Numbered from the stretch's first letter, positions 7,049 to 17,341 are shown. The stretch is DNA of 42,763 nt from Bacteroidota bacterium (GCA_030832905.1 JAURIG010000006.1:1-42763); one strand, 5' to 3'. Numbers and translations are program-made. The notes: generated by a model not told the origin, from the letters alone.

Positions 7049-8311
7049 TTATTGTTTCATCATCAACCATTTGAATAACTGTTTGTAGCTAGCCTTTTGG
7101 CCATAGCTCAAGATGCCTATTCTGTAGATTCTGGCAGCTAGCCAAACAATCAAAATAAAACAAGCCAATAAACAGCTTAACGATAAAATGATTTCAGACC
7201 AAGCGATGTCAAATGGTAATCGCACCATCATGACAACAGGTGAGGTAAACGGAATCATGCTACACCAAACAGCTAAATCACTATTGGGATTATTGATCAC
7301 CGCCACTTGAGCAATTACTAGACCGAATATCAAAGGCATTGAAACCGGAAACATGAATTGCTGTGTTTCAGTGTCGTTGTCTACAGCGCTCCCAATTGCT
7401 GCAAATAATGAAGCGTACAATAAATACCCCCCGATAAAATAGGCGGCAAATCCGAAAATGATTTTAGGGTAGTTTAAGGCGCTTAATTGAGTTAGAATGG
7501 TGTCACCTATAGCTTGGCTGCTTTGAGTAGCTGAATGGCCTATTTCTGAACTGCCTAAGGCAATGCCCAATACGGTTAGCAATAAACCAGATAAAGTAAT
7601 CCAGGCAATAAATTGAGTGAGTCCAACCAAGGCCACGCCCAGTATTTTCCCCATCATCAATTCAAAGGGCTTAACGGCAGAGATAATGATCTCAACAATG
7701 CGGTTGCTTTTTTCATCGCTAACACTTTTCATGATCATGACACCATACATAAAAATAAATAGGTAAATGATAAATGCACCCATATAACCAATGCCTGATT
7801 TGATCTCAGTAGCGCTGCTTTTGCCATTGCTTAATTGATCTTGAATATGGATGCTGGGTTTTAGACTGTCTAATTGATTTTGATTAAGCCCTAAGGTGTA
7901 TAGGGCATTGTTGAAATATTGCTCCGACACGATTTTACTCAAGCTTTGTTTGTCGGTAATAGATAAACTGCTTTTAGAGGTGATTTGAATAGAGTCCCTT
8001 TTGAGGGAATCTATGCTTAGTAAAACATCCAATTGCCCATCATTTAAAGCCTTTTGAGCCAACTTGGGCGCTTGAATAAATTCAAAGGTAAATAGGCTTT
8101 GACTATCAATGTGTTGATTCAAATGATTAGCAGGATCAATAACACCTACTTTTTGAACAGCTTTAGAGCTCATTTGACTCATGGATACATAAGCAATGCC
8201 GCCGTAAAATAAGCCCACTAATAGTGGCCCTAATAAAGTCATAATGATAAACGATTTCTTTCTAACCCTTTGAAGGTATTCGTGTTTTAGAACTATAAAT
8301 ATGTTGCGCAT
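7049..8311 (-). CDS. NatB-like ABC-2 exporter permease
   Basis: The 420-residue membrane protein has a first helix at about residues 22-45, a periplasmic region to about 175, then five or six more helices. The segment SDEKSNRIVEIIISAVKPFELMMGKILG is the cytoplasmic motif of NatB/YhaP-type ABC-2 permeases, which export sodium or unknown small molecules. Its ATG (8309-8311) overlaps the stop of the ATPase gene by one base (TAATG), so the two are translated together. The substrate is not evident. The C-terminus ends in a basic amphipathic stretch (SYKQLFKWLMMK). Confidence 0.92.
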   Translation of the reverse strand: MRNIFIVLKHEYLQRVRKKSFIIMTLLGPLLVGLFYGGIAYVSMSQMSSKAVQKVGVIDPANHLNQHIDSQSLFTFEFIQAPKLAQKALNDGQLDVLLSIDSLKRDSIQITSKSSLSITDKQSLSKIVSEQYFNNALYTLGLNQNQLDSLKPSIHIQDQLSNGKSSATEIKSGIGYMGAFIIYLFIFMYGVMIMKSVSDEKSNRIVEIIISAVKPFELMMGKILGVALVGLTQFIAWITLSGLLLTVLGIALGSSEIGHSATQSSQAIGDTILTQLSALNYPKIIFGFAAYFIGGYLLYASLFAAIGSAVDNDTETQQFMFPVSMPLIFGLVIAQVAVINNPNSDLAVWCSMIPFTSPVVMMVRLPFDIAWSEIILSLSCLLACFILIVWLAARIYRIGILSYGQKASYKQLFKWLMMKQ

Positions 8312-9228
8312 TAGGCGTTGTTATTTGAGGTGACTAATTGTATGAATATATCAAGTATGCTTGGGGTTACAGGGGTGAAGCTCAATAATTGAGCTTGTTT
8401 AATCACCTCACTTATCAAGGCATTGTTGTTCCCTGATAGAGTTTGGATAGTGTATTCGTTTTGTCCCTTGCTATTAATGCAGTGTTTTGTTATTGCATAA
8501 GCATTTGGGTCAAGTTGTATGCTTTGATCGCAGGTAACTATAACTTTGCCATTAGCATATTGCGCCTTGATGTCGTCAATTTTGCCGTTTAATACCAATT
8601 TTGATTCATGTATGATGGCCATGTAATCACAGAGTTGTTCAACACTTTCCATTCTATGCGTTGAAAATATGATGCTAGTGCCAGCCTGTTTAAGTTCCAA
8701 TAAAACACTGCTGAGCAGTTCGGCATTTACAGGGTCAAATCCGCTAAAGGGTTCATCGAGAATTAATAATTCCGGATCGTGTAAACAGGCTACTATCACT
8801 TGAATTTTTTGTTGCATGCCTTTACTAAGCTCCTCAAGCGGTTTTTGTCTGATTTCCCATAGCGCCATTTTTTTAAGCCAATATTCAGCTTTGTTGACGG
8901 CTTCTCTTCTTGAAAGACCTCTTAGTTCAGCGAAATACAGCAACTGTGCCCATACCTTTTGTTTTTTGTACAAGCCACGCTCTTCAGGCAAATAGCCAAT
9001 TTGATGCAAATGGTCTTTGCTTAAAGCTTGTCCGTTCATTTCCACTGAGCCAGTATCAGCTATGGTAATTTGATTGATGATGCGCAATAGCGATGTTTTG
9101 CCAGCGCCATTCGGGCCAAGCAAGCCAAATATGCTGCCTTTGGGTATATCAAGACTGACTTGATCAAGTGCTGTTTTATGGGTGTAAAATTTACTAACCC
9201 CTTTGATGCTGAGAATTGGTAGACTCAT
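8311..9228 (-). CDS. NatA-like ABC transporter ATPase
   Basis: At 305 residues this is an ABC ATPase: Walker A GPNGAGKT (38-45), signature LSKGMQQ (134-140, a common variant of LSGGQ in NatA-type exporters), Walker B LLILDEP (154-160) and the H-loop in STHRMES. The last 80 or so residues form the DUF4162-type C-terminal domain seen in exporter ATPases. It pairs with the permease downstream. A -7 element precedes it, so the pair can be transcribed apart from the sulfatase gene 98 nt upstream. Confidence 0.93.
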   Translation of the reverse strand: MSLPILSIKGVSKFYTHKTALDQVSLDIPKGSIFGLLGPNGAGKTSLLRIINQITIADTGSVEMNGQALSKDHLHQIGYLPEERGLYKKQKVWAQLLYFAELRGLSRREAVNKAEYWLKKMALWEIRQKPLEELSKGMQQKIQVIVACLHDPELLILDEPFSGFDPVNAELLSSVLLELKQAGTSIIFSTHRMESVEQLCDYMAIIHESKLVLNGKIDDIKAQYANGKVIVTCDQSIQLDPNAYAITKHCINSKGQNEYTIQTLSGNNNALISEVIKQAQLLSFTPVTPSILDIFIQLVTSNNNA

Positions 9229-9244
9229 GACGTGAATTCATTTT

Positions 9245-9252
9245 CAAAGCTA
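9245..9252 (-). promoter_or_regulatory. -7 element for the ABC exporter genes
   Basis: On the minus strand this reads TAGCTTTG, an exact TAnnTTTG match, 16 nt before the ATPase start. The -33 position has no clear TTG. The rest of the 98-nt gap to the sulfatase stop holds nothing else I recognise. Confidence 0.5.
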
Positions 9253-9326
9253 ATGAATATTCACTGGATTTTAAGATTAATCGATAATGGCATCAAAACA
9301 ACGATGAGTGTTTTGCGTTCAAACTG

Positions 9327-11219
9327 TTATCGAGGGCTTATATGAAATTGATTGTCTAAAAGCCCATTGTAATACACTTGCAATTTGGCTTTTAATAGAC
9401 TGTCAAGATGAGCTTGTTTGTTTACCTCTTGAGGTGATAATAGTCGCCTGATTTTGGTGTTAGGGGTGTATTTGGCTTGAACATGCATTTGCGATTGGCC
9501 GTTTGGGTATAAACGCAAGCAGTATGGATAGTCAATCAATTGGGCCAAGCCGTTGTCTTTATTGATAGGGTAACGTGCAGTGCTGTCAAATAGATTTTTA
9601 CCAAAAGCAAAAAAACTATCTTTTACGCCGGTTAAACTCAATACCGTTGGCATAATGTCTATGTGCGATGCACTTAAACTGGTATTTCTGCCAGGTGGAA
9701 TGAGCTTTGGCGCATACAAAAGCAGCGGGATTTCGTATTTGCCGGTGGGTGTGTAGAAATATTCATTCACACTGTGGGATGGATGATCGGCAGTAATGAT
9801 AAAAATGGTATTATTAAACCAAGCACTCTTTTGCGCTTGCTTAAAAAATTGAGACAAGGCGAAATCGGTGTATTGAACAGCTTTGTAAATTGGTAAGTGC
9901 CCACCTTTAAATTGGTTTTTGTATTGGTCAGGAATGTTGTAAGGGTCGTGTGAGCTCAGCGTGAATACACTGCTAAAGAAGGGTTGAGCTTGTTGGTCTA
10001 AAGCTTGTTTGAAGTATTGCAGGTAAGGTTGGTCCCAAATGCCCCAATGTCCATCATCATCAGATTGAGGACTTGGGTATTCATCCTTGCCATAGTAATC
10101 AATCGGGCCACTGATGTGTAAGAAGTTGTCAAACCCCATTGAGCCATTGGCGGCGCCATAATAAAATCGGTTGTTGTAACCATTGCGCTTTAAATAATGG
10201 TGTATGCCATAAAGGGTGTTGTTTTGAAAGTTGCTATTGATGTAGGGAACTTCAAGTAAAGAGGGGATGGAAGTGAAAATGGCAGGCAGGCTCTCCATAG
10301 AAGTGGTGCCATTGCTGTAGGCATGCTCAAACACCAAAGCAGATTTTGCTAATGAGTCAAGGAAAGGGGTAAAGCGATTTTCCTTATTTAAAAACCCACA
10401 GTAATCTCTGCCAAAACTCTCAAGTATGATTAAAACAATATTTGGTTTGATGCCCGTTTTAAAATGGGGCTCAACTGTTTGATGGGTCGCGCTGAGTTGT
10501 TCGGCTAAGCTTTGAGGATAGTAATCTAGAGCCTTTGGGGTTGAAGAACTATAAGAAGTAATGAGTTGAGTAGGCGAGTTAATACTGGCAGCTACCCATT
10601 GAGGGTCAACGTATTGAGCGGCGTCAAAACTTCTCAAAGGTTTGATAGATATACTGCCCCTAGCGGCTAAGCCAATCATTAAACTGCCTAAAATGGCAAT
10701 CAATACTCTGTTTTTAAATGGTGTTACAGTGTTATTGCCTTTAGATCGAGGATAGCCCCATACTAAAAGACCCATCATGAGCAAATAGGCCAATAGTAAA
10801 TACCAATAATTAATTAAATAAGCCAGTACTGGGTTGGACTTGTCTCCAACTAATTGAAACAATTCGATGCCACTTCTGCGGTATTTGATGGCAAAGAACT
10901 CAGTATCGATCGTATTTAGTAAGATGATCAATCCGAAACCAACACTGTAGGCAATCAACTGACTTTTAGCGTACCAAGCTTTTGGACTGGGTTTTGGCCA
11001 TAGGCTCAGCAAATGAAAAGGCAATAGAAAATAAGCAATTGCTTGACAATCAAATAGTAAGCCACTTAAAAGTACCCAATGGAATTGGCCCCAAGGAGCC
11101 GAATTAAAGTACTGAAAATGGTAAAAAACAAATAAAATTCTACATAAGGATAAGAAAACAAGCCCCCAAGCATTGCGTTTAAGCCATAAATAAAAGTCAG
11201 ATGAGGCGAAAAATCCCAT
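9327..11219 (-). CDS. LTA-synthase-like membrane sulfatase/phosphoglycerol transferase
   Basis: The 630-residue protein has an N-terminal bundle of about five membrane helices (to residue about 190), then a large extracytoplasmic alkaline-phosphatase-superfamily domain. NIVLIILESFG (260-270) carries the first metal ligand, and GTTSMESLPAIF supplies the nucleophile (probably Thr306). SSHDPY and TADHPSHS near residue 478 give the later metal-binding residues. In Firmicutes such enzymes polymerise lipoteichoic acid; in Gram-negative bacteria relatives (OpgB, EptA-like) add phosphoglycerol or phosphoethanolamine to glycans or lipids. The donor and acceptor here are unknown. It is divergent from the ribosomal locus. 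Confidence 0.9.
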   Translation of the reverse strand: MGFFASSDFYLWLKRNAWGLVFLSLCRILFVFYHFQYFNSAPWGQFHWVLLSGLLFDCQAIAYFLLPFHLLSLWPKPSPKAWYAKSQLIAYSVGFGLIILLNTIDTEFFAIKYRRSGIELFQLVGDKSNPVLAYLINYWYLLLAYLLMMGLLVWGYPRSKGNNTVTPFKNRVLIAILGSLMIGLAARGSISIKPLRSFDAAQYVDPQWVAASINSPTQLITSYSSSTPKALDYYPQSLAEQLSATHQTVEPHFKTGIKPNIVLIILESFGRDYCGFLNKENRFTPFLDSLAKSALVFEHAYSNGTTSMESLPAIFTSIPSLLEVPYINSNFQNNTLYGIHHYLKRNGYNNRFYYGAANGSMGFDNFLHISGPIDYYGKDEYPSPQSDDDGHWGIWDQPYLQYFKQALDQQAQPFFSSVFTLSSHDPYNIPDQYKNQFKGGHLPIYKAVQYTDFALSQFFKQAQKSAWFNNTIFIITADHPSHSVNEYFYTPTGKYEIPLLLYAPKLIPPGRNTSLSASHIDIMPTVLSLTGVKDSFFAFGKNLFDSTARYPINKDNGLAQLIDYPYCLRLYPNGQSQMHVQAKYTPNTKIRRLLSPQEVNKQAHLDSLLKAKLQVYYNGLLDNQFHISPR

Positions 11220-11228
11220 TTATTAACA

Positions 11229-11242
11229 CTGCAAAAATGCAG
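11229..11242 (-). promoter_or_regulatory. Palindrome with -7-like sequence before the sulfatase gene
   Basis: CTGCA-AAAA-TGCAG is a perfect 5-bp inverted repeat 9 nt before the minus-strand ATG. On the minus strand it contains CATTTTTG, which differs from TAnnTTTG only at the first base, with TTTA 20 nt upstream. It may be the promoter, an operator, or both. Confidence 0.35.
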
Positions 11243-11289
11243 AACTGCCATCATATTTTTAAATTATTTAGAAAATTTTCCATATTCCG

Positions 11290-11320
11290 CTTGTGAATTC
11301 AAAAATTTAGCCTACTTTTG
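11290..11320 (+). promoter_or_regulatory. Main promoter of the ribosomal protein locus
   Basis: CTTG (11290-11293), 19 nt, then TACTTTTG (11313-11320) fit the Bacteroidota consensus well. Transcription should start near 11327, giving a leader of about 30 nt before rpsL. That leaves no room for a large autoregulatory leader RNA. Confidence 0.8.
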
Positions 11321-11356
11321 CAGTCCTTTTTACAAAAAAAGAATAGTTAAGAAATT

Positions 11357-11761
11357 ATGCCAACCATACAACAATTGGTGAGAAAGGGGCGACAAACCTT
11401 AAAATTTAAGAGCAAATCTCCAGCTCTTGATTCTTGTCCGCAAAGGCGCGGTGTTTGCACTCGTGTGTACACTACCACCCCAAAGAAACCAAACTCAGCT
11501 ATGCGCAAAGTAGCGCGTGTTCGTTTAACCAACACTAAAGAAGTGAACGCTTATATCCCAGGAGAAGGCCACAACCTACAAGAACACTCTATCGTACTCG
11601 TACGTGGAGGAAGGGTGAAGGACTTACCGGGAGTTCGTTATCACATTGTTCGTGGGGCGTTAGACACTGCAGGTGTGGAGGGTAGAAATCAACGAAGAAG
11701 TAAATACGGTACCAAAAAACCAAAAGCAAAAGCAGGTGCTGATGCTAAAGGTAAAAAATAA
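11357..11761 (+). CDS. rpsL: 30S ribosomal protein S12
   Basis: At 134 residues it is S12, the decoding-centre protein. It carries the highly conserved blocks [21 protein letters not shown] and [14 protein letters not shown]. The lysines of KKPNS and RVKDLPG that mutate in streptomycin-resistant strains are wild type. The C-terminal tail after SKYGTKKPK is a lysine/alanine extension of about ten residues compared with E. coli. It is the first gene of the long translation locus and is followed by rpsG after 12 nt. Confidence 0.99.
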   Translation: MPTIQQLVRKGRQTLKFKSKSPALDSCPQRRGVCTRVYTTTPKKPNSAMRKVARVRLTNTKEVNAYIPGEGHNLQEHSIVLVRGGRVKDLPGVRYHIVRGALDTAGVEGRNQRRSKYGTKKPKAKAGADAKGKK

Positions 11762-11773
11762 GGATAAGTTTCA

Positions 11774-12244
11774 ATGAGAAAAGCAAAAGCAAAACGCAGA
11801 ATTTTATTACCTGATCCAAAGTTTAACGACGTGATGGTTACCCGTTTCGTCAACAACATGATGTATGATGGTAAAAAAAGTGTAGCATTCAAAATTTTTT
11901 ATGATGCAATCGACTTAGTGGAAAAGAAAATCACTGAGGAACCAGGTATCGAAACCTGGAAGAAAGCATTAAACAATGTTATGCCAATGGTTGAGGTTAA
12001 AGCCCGTCGTGTAGGTGGTGCTACTTTCCAAATCCCAACTGAAATTCAACCAGAGAGAAGAGCCGCAATGGGCATTAAATGGATCATTTCATATTCTCGC
12101 AAGAGAAATGAAAAATCTATGGCTGAGAAATTAGCCGGTGAATTCATTGCAGCATCTAAGGGTGAAGGCGCAACAGTAAAGAAGAAAGATGATACGCACA
12201 AAATGGCTGAAGCCAACAAAGCGTTTGCACACTTTAAAGCTTAA
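11774..12244 (+). CDS. rpsG: 30S ribosomal protein S7
   Basis: The 156-residue protein starts MRKAKAKRRILLPDPKF and contains VTRFVNNMMYDGKKS and VEVKARRVGGATFQIP, the standard S7 blocks. S7 nucleates assembly of the 30S head by binding the 3' domain of 16S rRNA. Length and ends are ordinary. It lies in the order rpsL-rpsG-fusA, as in most bacteria. Confidence 0.99.
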   Translation: MRKAKAKRRILLPDPKFNDVMVTRFVNNMMYDGKKSVAFKIFYDAIDLVEKKITEEPGIETWKKALNNVMPMVEVKARRVGGATFQIPTEIQPERRAAMGIKWIISYSRKRNEKSMAEKLAGEFIAASKGEGATVKKKDDTHKMAEANKAFAHFKA

Positions 12245-12256
12245 TAGGAGAGAGTA

Positions 12257-14368
12257 ATGTCACGCGATTTAAAATTCACAAGAAATATTGGTATTGCTGC
12301 GCACATTGATGCCGGTAAGACCACAACAACTGAGCGTATATTGTACTACGCAGGTGTTAACCATAAAATTGGTGAGGTGCACGATGGTGCAGCTACCATG
12401 GACTGGATGGCACAAGAGCAAGAGAGAGGTATTACCATCACTTCTGCTGCCACTACAGTTTTCTGGAAATACAGAAATAACCAATACCACATCAACATCA
12501 TTGATACCCCAGGTCACGTAGACTTTACCGTTGAGGTAAACCGTTCATTACGTGTATTAGACGGGTTGGTGTTTTTGTTTTCTGCAGTTGATGGCGTTGA
12601 GCCTCAATCAGAAACCAACTGGAGATTGGCTAATAATTACAACGTAGCGAGAATTGGTTTCGTTAATAAAATGGACCGTTCTGGTGCTGACTTCTTAAAC
12701 GTTGTTAAACAAGTAAAAGACATGTTAGGTAGCAATGCAGTGCCATTGCAATTACCTATCGGTGCTGAAGATAATTTCAAAGGTGTAGTTGACTTGATCA
12801 ACTTCCGTGGTATGGTTTGGAATGAAGAAGACAAAGGTATGACTTACAAAGAAGTGCCTATTCCAGACGATATGATTGAAGAAGCTAAAGAGTGGAGAGA
12901 GAAATTGTTAGAAGCAGTATCTGAGTACGATGACAAATTAATGGAAAAGTTCTTCGAAGATCCAAATTCAATCTCTGAAAGAGAAATTTTGGACGCTTTA
13001 AGAGCTGCTTGTATTGACCTTAAAATCGTTCCTATGGTATGTGGTTCATCATTCAAAAACAAAGGTGTTCAAACCATGTTGGATTTGGTGATGGAGTTAA
13101 TGCCTAGCCCATTAGATAAAGAAGAAATTACAGGAACCAATCCTGATACTGAAGAGCCTACTAGCCGCAAACCTGACTACAACGAGCCATTTGCAGCTTT
13201 AGCCTTCAAAATTGCAACCGATCCTTTCGTAGGTCGTTTGGCTTTCATGAGAGCATACTCTGGTAAACTAGATGCAGGTTCTTATGTGTTAAACACCAGA
13301 AGCGGTAGCAAAGAACGTATCTCTAGGATTTTCCAAATGCACGCCAACAAACAAAACCCTATTGAATTCTTAGGGGCTGGTGACATTGGTGCTGCTGTTG
13401 GTTTCAAAGACATCAAAACAGGTGATACCCTTTGCGAAGAGAAACACCCAATCGTGTTAGAATCAATGGTATTCCCTGAGCCAGTTATTGGTTTAGCTAT
13501 TGAGCCTAAGACTCAAGCCGACGTTGATAAACTAGGTGTAGGTTTAGGTAAATTAGCAGAAGAAGATCCAACCTTCCGTGTTAAAACCGACGAAGATACT
13601 GGTCAAACCATTATCTCTGGTATGGGTGAATTGCACTTGGAAATCATTGTTGACCGTTTAAAACGCGAATTCAAAGTTGAGGTTAACCAAGGTGCACCTC
13701 AAGTTGCCTACAAAGAATCAATCAAAGGATCATTTACTCACAGAGAAACCTTTAAGAAACAAACAGGTGGTAGAGGTAAATTTGCTGATATCCAATTTGA
13801 AATTGGCCCAGCAGATGAATCATTTACTGGCGAAGGTTTGCAATTCGTTAATGAGGTTGTGGGTGGTTCGATTCCAAGAGAATATATTCCATCAGTACAA
13901 AAAGGTTTTGCTGAAGCCATGAAGAATGGTGTATTAGCAGGCTACCCAATTGACAGAATGAAAGTGAGATTGTTTGATGGTTCATTCCACGCAGTTGACT
14001 CGGATTCATTGTCATTTGAAATTTGTGCTAAATCTGCTTTCAGAGAAGCCGCTCCTAAAGCTCAACCAATTTTGTTAGAACCTATTATGAAGCTTGAAGT
14101 ATTAACGCCAGCTGATTACATGGGGGATGTACAAGGTGACTTGAACAGAAGACGTGGTATGCTTGAAGGTATTGACGAAAGAGCAGGTTCTCAAGTAGTT
14201 AAAGCAAAAGTGCCGTTGTCAGAAATGTTCGGTTATGTAACCAGCTTACGTACCATCACTTCTGGTAGAGCCTCTTCAACAATGGAATTTGACCATTACG
14301 AAGAAGTACCTCGTTCAATGGCTGAAGAAGTAGTTAAAAAAGTTAAAGGACAAAAAGCAAACGCATAA
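12257..14368 (+). CDS. fusA: Elongation factor G
   Basis: The 703-residue protein is EF-G, the GTPase that drives ribosomal translocation. G1 is AHIDAGKT, G3 [10 protein letters not shown]4 NKMD. Domains II-V follow, with RGMLEG and [12 protein letters not shown] near the end. AGGAG (12246-12250) lies 6 nt before the ATG, one of the few good Shine-Dalgarno sites here, in keeping with high expression. No tuf gene follows; rpsJ starts 6 nt after the stop. Base composition over the G domain is about 44% GC by hand count, lower than the matching part of typA. Confidence 0.99.
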   Translation: MSRDLKFTRNIGIAAHIDAGKTTTTERILYYAGVNHKIGEVHDGAATMDWMAQEQERGITITSAATTVFWKYRNNQYHINIIDTPGHVDFTVEVNRSLRVLDGLVFLFSAVDGVEPQSETNWRLANNYNVARIGFVNKMDRSGADFLNVVKQVKDMLGSNAVPLQLPIGAEDNFKGVVDLINFRGMVWNEEDKGMTYKEVPIPDDMIEEAKEWREKLLEAVSEYDDKLMEKFFEDPNSISEREILDALRAACIDLKIVPMVCGSSFKNKGVQTMLDLVMELMPSPLDKEEITGTNPDTEEPTSRKPDYNEPFAALAFKIATDPFVGRLAFMRAYSGKLDAGSYVLNTRSGSKERISRIFQMHANKQNPIEFLGAGDIGAAVGFKDIKTGDTLCEEKHPIVLESMVFPEPVIGLAIEPKTQADVDKLGVGLGKLAEEDPTFRVKTDEDTGQTIISGMGELHLEIIVDRLKREFKVEVNQGAPQVAYKESIKGSFTHRETFKKQTGGRGKFADIQFEIGPADESFTGEGLQFVNEVVGGSIPREYIPSVQKGFAEAMKNGVLAGYPIDRMKVRLFDGSFHAVDSDSLSFEICAKSAFREAAPKAQPILLEPIMKLEVLTPADYMGDVQGDLNRRRGMLEGIDERAGSQVVKAKVPLSEMFGYVTSLRTITSGRASSTMEFDHYEEVPRSMAEEVVKKVKGQKANA

Positions 14369-14374
14369 GAAGTC

Positions 14375-14683
14375 ATGGTAACACAAAAAATTAGAATAAA
14401 ATTGCGTTCACACGATCACAACCTGATTGACAAATCAGCTGAGAAAATTGTGAAATCAGTAAAGGCTACAGGCGCCGTAGTAAGCGGTCCTATTCCATTA
14501 CCGACTAACAAAAAAATCTTCACAGTATTAAGATCACCGCACGTAAACAAAAAGGCTAGAGAACAGTTCCAATTGTGCTCATACAAACGCCTATTAGATA
14601 TTCACAGTTCTACTGCTAAAACCGTTGAGGCTTTAATGAAGTTAGAACTTCCAAGTGGTGTAGATGTAGAAATTAAAGTTTAA
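14375..14683 (+). CDS. rpsJ: 30S ribosomal protein S10 (NusE)
   Basis: At 102 residues it is S10, with [20 protein letters not shown] at the start, then PLPTNKK and [12 protein letters not shown]. Besides its 30S-head role, S10 acts as NusE with NusB in antitermination. The last part ([11 protein letters not shown]) is the usual end. It begins the S10 block directly behind fusA, so the str and S10 operons are fused. Confidence 0.99.
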   Translation: MVTQKIRIKLRSHDHNLIDKSAEKIVKSVKATGAVVSGPIPLPTNKKIFTVLRSPHVNKKAREQFQLCSYKRLLDIHSSTAKTVEALMKLELPSGVDVEIKV

Positions 14684-14688
14684 CAGAC

Positions 14689-15306
14689 ATGGTAGGATTA
14701 ATTGGTAAAAAAATCGGAATGACCAGCATCATTGATGCTAATGGTTCAAAGGTAGCTTGTACCTTAGTACACGCTGAACCTAATATTATTTCACAGATCA
14801 AAACTGTAGAAAAAGAAGGTTACAATGCCCTTCAAATCTCTGCTGTTGAAGTGAAGGCTAAACATTCAAACGCTGCGGCAATTGGCCATTACAAAAAAGC
14901 CAATTCTGCTCCAATGAGAGAGTCTCATGAATTCAGAGTTGAAGCAGTTAGTGGCAATGTAGGCGACAAACTTGACGTAAGCATTTTTGCTGATGGCGAT
15001 TTCGTTGACATCGTTGGTACTTCTAAAGGTAAAGGTTTCCAAGGTGTTGTTAAAAGACACAACTTTAACGGGGTTGGTCCTGCTACCCACGGTCAGCACG
15101 ACAGACAAAGAGCTCCAGGTTCTGTAGGTTCATCATCATATCCTTCAAAAGTATTTAAAGGTTTGAGAATGGCTGGTAGAATGGGTGGCAAACGCGTTAA
15201 AAACTTAAACGCTCAAATTTTAAAAGTGGTTCCAGAACAAAATCTTTTAATCATTAAAGGTTCTATCTCTGGACACAACGGTTCAATCGTAGTAATAGAA
15301 AAATAA
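14689..15306 (+). CDS. rplC: 50S ribosomal protein L3
   Basis: The 205-residue protein starts MVGLIGKKIGMTSI and has the central loop GPATHGQHDRQRAPGSVG that reaches toward the peptidyl transferase centre, then GRMGGKRVKNLN. L3 is an early assembly protein of the 50S subunit. The loop glutamine is the position methylated by PrmB-type enzymes in some bacteria. It lies 5 nt after rpsJ and 3 nt before rplD. Confidence 0.99.
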   Translation: MVGLIGKKIGMTSIIDANGSKVACTLVHAEPNIISQIKTVEKEGYNALQISAVEVKAKHSNAAAIGHYKKANSAPMRESHEFRVEAVSGNVGDKLDVSIFADGDFVDIVGTSKGKGFQGVVKRHNFNGVGPATHGQHDRQRAPGSVGSSSYPSKVFKGLRMAGRMGGKRVKNLNAQILKVVPEQNLLIIKGSISGHNGSIVVIEK

Positions 15307-15309
15307 GAA

Positions 15310-15936
15310 ATGGAACTGAAAGTATTAACAAGCAAAGGCACTGAATCTGGTAAAACAGTTCAATTACCTAGTGAAATATTTGGGGTACAACCTAATGACC
15401 ATGCCATCTATTTAGATGTTAAACAATTCCTTGCTAACCAAAGACAAGGTACATCTAAAACCAAAGTGAAAGCGGAGGTTAATTACAGTACTAAAAAGAT
15501 CAAGCGTCAAAAAGGTACTGGTGGTGCAAGAGCAGGTAGTATCAAGTCTGGTGTGTTCGTAGGCGGTGGTAGAATCCACGGTCCACAACCTAGAGACTAC
15601 AGCTTTAAATTGAACAAGAAATTAAAGCGTTTGGCAAGGGTTTCTGCTTTATCTCACAAAGCAGCGAATAACAGCATCATCGTTTTAGATGAGTTGAACT
15701 TCGACAAACCTAACACCAAATCGTTCTTAAGTGTATTGAACAACTTGAAAATCAACGACCAAAGGGTATTGGTGGTGACAGCAGATAACAACATGAATGT
15801 GTACTTAAGCGGTAGAAACTTACCAAAAGCACACACTATGCCAGCTGCTGAATTAAATACCTATCAAATCCTTAAAGCTAAAACTTTGGTTTTGATGAAC
15901 GATTCTATTGAAGTGATTAAACAAACCTTGAATTAA
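15310..15936 (+). CDS. rplD: 50S ribosomal protein L4
   Basis: The 208-residue protein carries the L4 extended loop (KRQKGTGGARAGSIKSGVFVGGGRIHGP), which lines the exit tunnel near the macrolide site. In E. coli, L4 represses its own operon; the short leader at this locus argues against the same RNA mechanism, which is inference. The C-terminal part (VLNNLKINDQRVLVVTADNNMNVYLSGRN) is the usual globular region. Confidence 0.98.
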   Translation: MELKVLTSKGTESGKTVQLPSEIFGVQPNDHAIYLDVKQFLANQRQGTSKTKVKAEVNYSTKKIKRQKGTGGARAGSIKSGVFVGGGRIHGPQPRDYSFKLNKKLKRLARVSALSHKAANNSIIVLDELNFDKPNTKSFLSVLNNLKINDQRVLVVTADNNMNVYLSGRNLPKAHTMPAAELNTYQILKAKTLVLMNDSIEVIKQTLN

Positions 15937-15940
15937 GATT

Positions 15941-16228
15941 ATGTCAGTATTAGTAAGACCGCTGATAACAGAAAAAATGACCATGCTTACCGACAAGAGA
16001 AAGCAATACGGATTCGTATGCTTGCGTACTGCCAGTAAAGATGAAATCAAAGCTGAGATCGAAAAGATCTACGGTGTAGAAATCGAATGGATAAATACCA
16101 TGGTAACCAGCCCTAAACGTAAAAGAAACAGACGTACAGGACAAGTTACAGGTAGAACCAACATTTATAAGAAAGCAATTTGTAAGTTGAAAGAGGGTCA
16201 AGAAATTGACTTTTACGAAAATATTTAA
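15941..16228 (+). CDS. rplW: 50S ribosomal protein L23
   Basis: The 95-residue protein starts [16 protein letters not shown] and has the [16 protein letters not shown] region, which is the L23 extension. L23 sits at the tunnel exit and docks trigger factor and SRP. Position between rplD and rplB is canonical. Confidence 0.98.
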   Translation: MSVLVRPLITEKMTMLTDKRKQYGFVCLRTASKDEIKAEIEKIYGVEIEWINTMVTSPKRKRNRRTGQVTGRTNIYKKAICKLKEGQEIDFYENI

Positions 16229-16233
16229 AGACA

Positions 16234-17070
16234 ATGCCAGTTAAAAGACTTAGACCGATAACACCCGGTACTAGATTCAGAGTTGCCAACGCTTTTGCTG
16301 AGATCACAGAATCAAAGCCAGAAAAGAGCTTGACAGTCTCAATCAGCAAATCCGGAGGAAGAAACAACCAAGGTAAGATGACCATGCGCTATATTGGTGG
16401 TGGTCACAAACGCAAATACCGTATCATTGACTTCAAAAGAGACAAACACGGTGTGTTGGCTGAGGTTAAAACAGTAGAGTACGATCCTAACCGTTCTGCA
16501 TTCATTTCATTAATTGAATACACAGATGGCGAGAAGCGTTACATCTTATGTCCTCATGGCTTAAAGGTTGGCCAAAAATTAAACTCAGGTTCTGGAGTAA
16601 CTCCAGATTTAGGTAACACTTTACCTTTATCTGAAATTCCATTGGGTTCAATTATTCACAACATTGAAATGGCTCCTGGTCAAGGCGGTAAAGTATGCAG
16701 AAGTGCAGGTTCATACGCTCAATTGACTGCAAGAGACGGTAAATATGTTGTAGTTAAATTGCCTAGTGGTGAAACCAGAATGATTTTAAGTACTTGTTCT
16801 GCTACCATCGGATCAGTTTCTAACCCAGACCACAACTTAGAAGTATATGGTAAAGCTGGTAGAAGCAGATGGTTAGGTAGAAGACCAAGAACGCGTCCTG
16901 CTGCAATGAACCCTGTTGACCATCCGATGGGTGGTGGTGAAGGTCGTTCAAAAGGTGGACAACCAAGATCACGCACAGGTATCTACTCACAAGGTCAAAA
17001 AACCAGAGATACCAAAAAGAGCACTAACAAATATATCATAGAACGTAGAAAAGGTAAACGTAATAAATAA
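16234..17070 (+). CDS. rplB: 50S ribosomal protein L2
   Basis: The 278-residue protein has the L2 RNA-binding core ([17 protein letters not shown]) and the C-terminal [21 protein letters not shown], whose histidine lies near the peptidyl transferase centre. L2 is needed for subunit association and tRNA binding. Its stop overlaps the rpsS start by one base (TAATG). Confidence 0.99.
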   Translation: MPVKRLRPITPGTRFRVANAFAEITESKPEKSLTVSISKSGGRNNQGKMTMRYIGGGHKRKYRIIDFKRDKHGVLAEVKTVEYDPNRSAFISLIEYTDGEKRYILCPHGLKVGQKLNSGSGVTPDLGNTLPLSEIPLGSIIHNIEMAPGQGGKVCRSAGSYAQLTARDGKYVVVKLPSGETRMILSTCSATIGSVSNPDHNLEVYGKAGRSRWLGRRPRTRPAAMNPVDHPMGGGEGRSKGGQPRSRTGIYSQGQKTRDTKKSTNKYIIERRKGKRNK

Positions 17071-17336
17071 TGGCAAGATCACTCAAAAAAGGTCCTTTCA
17101 TTGATTGGAAACTTGACGAAAAAGTTTCTAAAATGAACGAGTCTAAGAAAAAAACGGTCATCAAAACATGGAGCAGAAAATCCATGATATCACCTGATTT
17201 CGTAGGTCATACATTCGCAGTACACAACGGAAACAAATTCATTCCAGTTTATGTTACTGAAAACATGGTAGGCCATAAATTAGGCGAATTTGCACCAACA
17301 AGAACATTTAAAGGCCACGGAGGTAATAATAAATAA
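17070..17336 (+). CDS. rpsS: 30S ribosomal protein S19
   Basis: The 88-residue protein starts [12 protein letters not shown] and holds [46 protein letters not shown] in shorter conserved pieces (for example [13 protein letters not shown]). S19 is in the 30S head beside S13. It is translationally coupled to rplB. Confidence 0.99.
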   Translation: MARSLKKGPFIDWKLDEKVSKMNESKKKTVIKTWSRKSMISPDFVGHTFAVHNGNKFIPVYVTENMVGHKLGEFAPTRTFKGHGGNNK

Positions 17337-17341
17337 TCGTT

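Noticed and set aside
14369-14374. Missing tuf gene between fusA and rpsJ as a deletion
   Set aside because: Bacteroidota commonly have rpsL-rpsG-fusA followed directly by rpsJ with tuf elsewhere, so this is ordinary.
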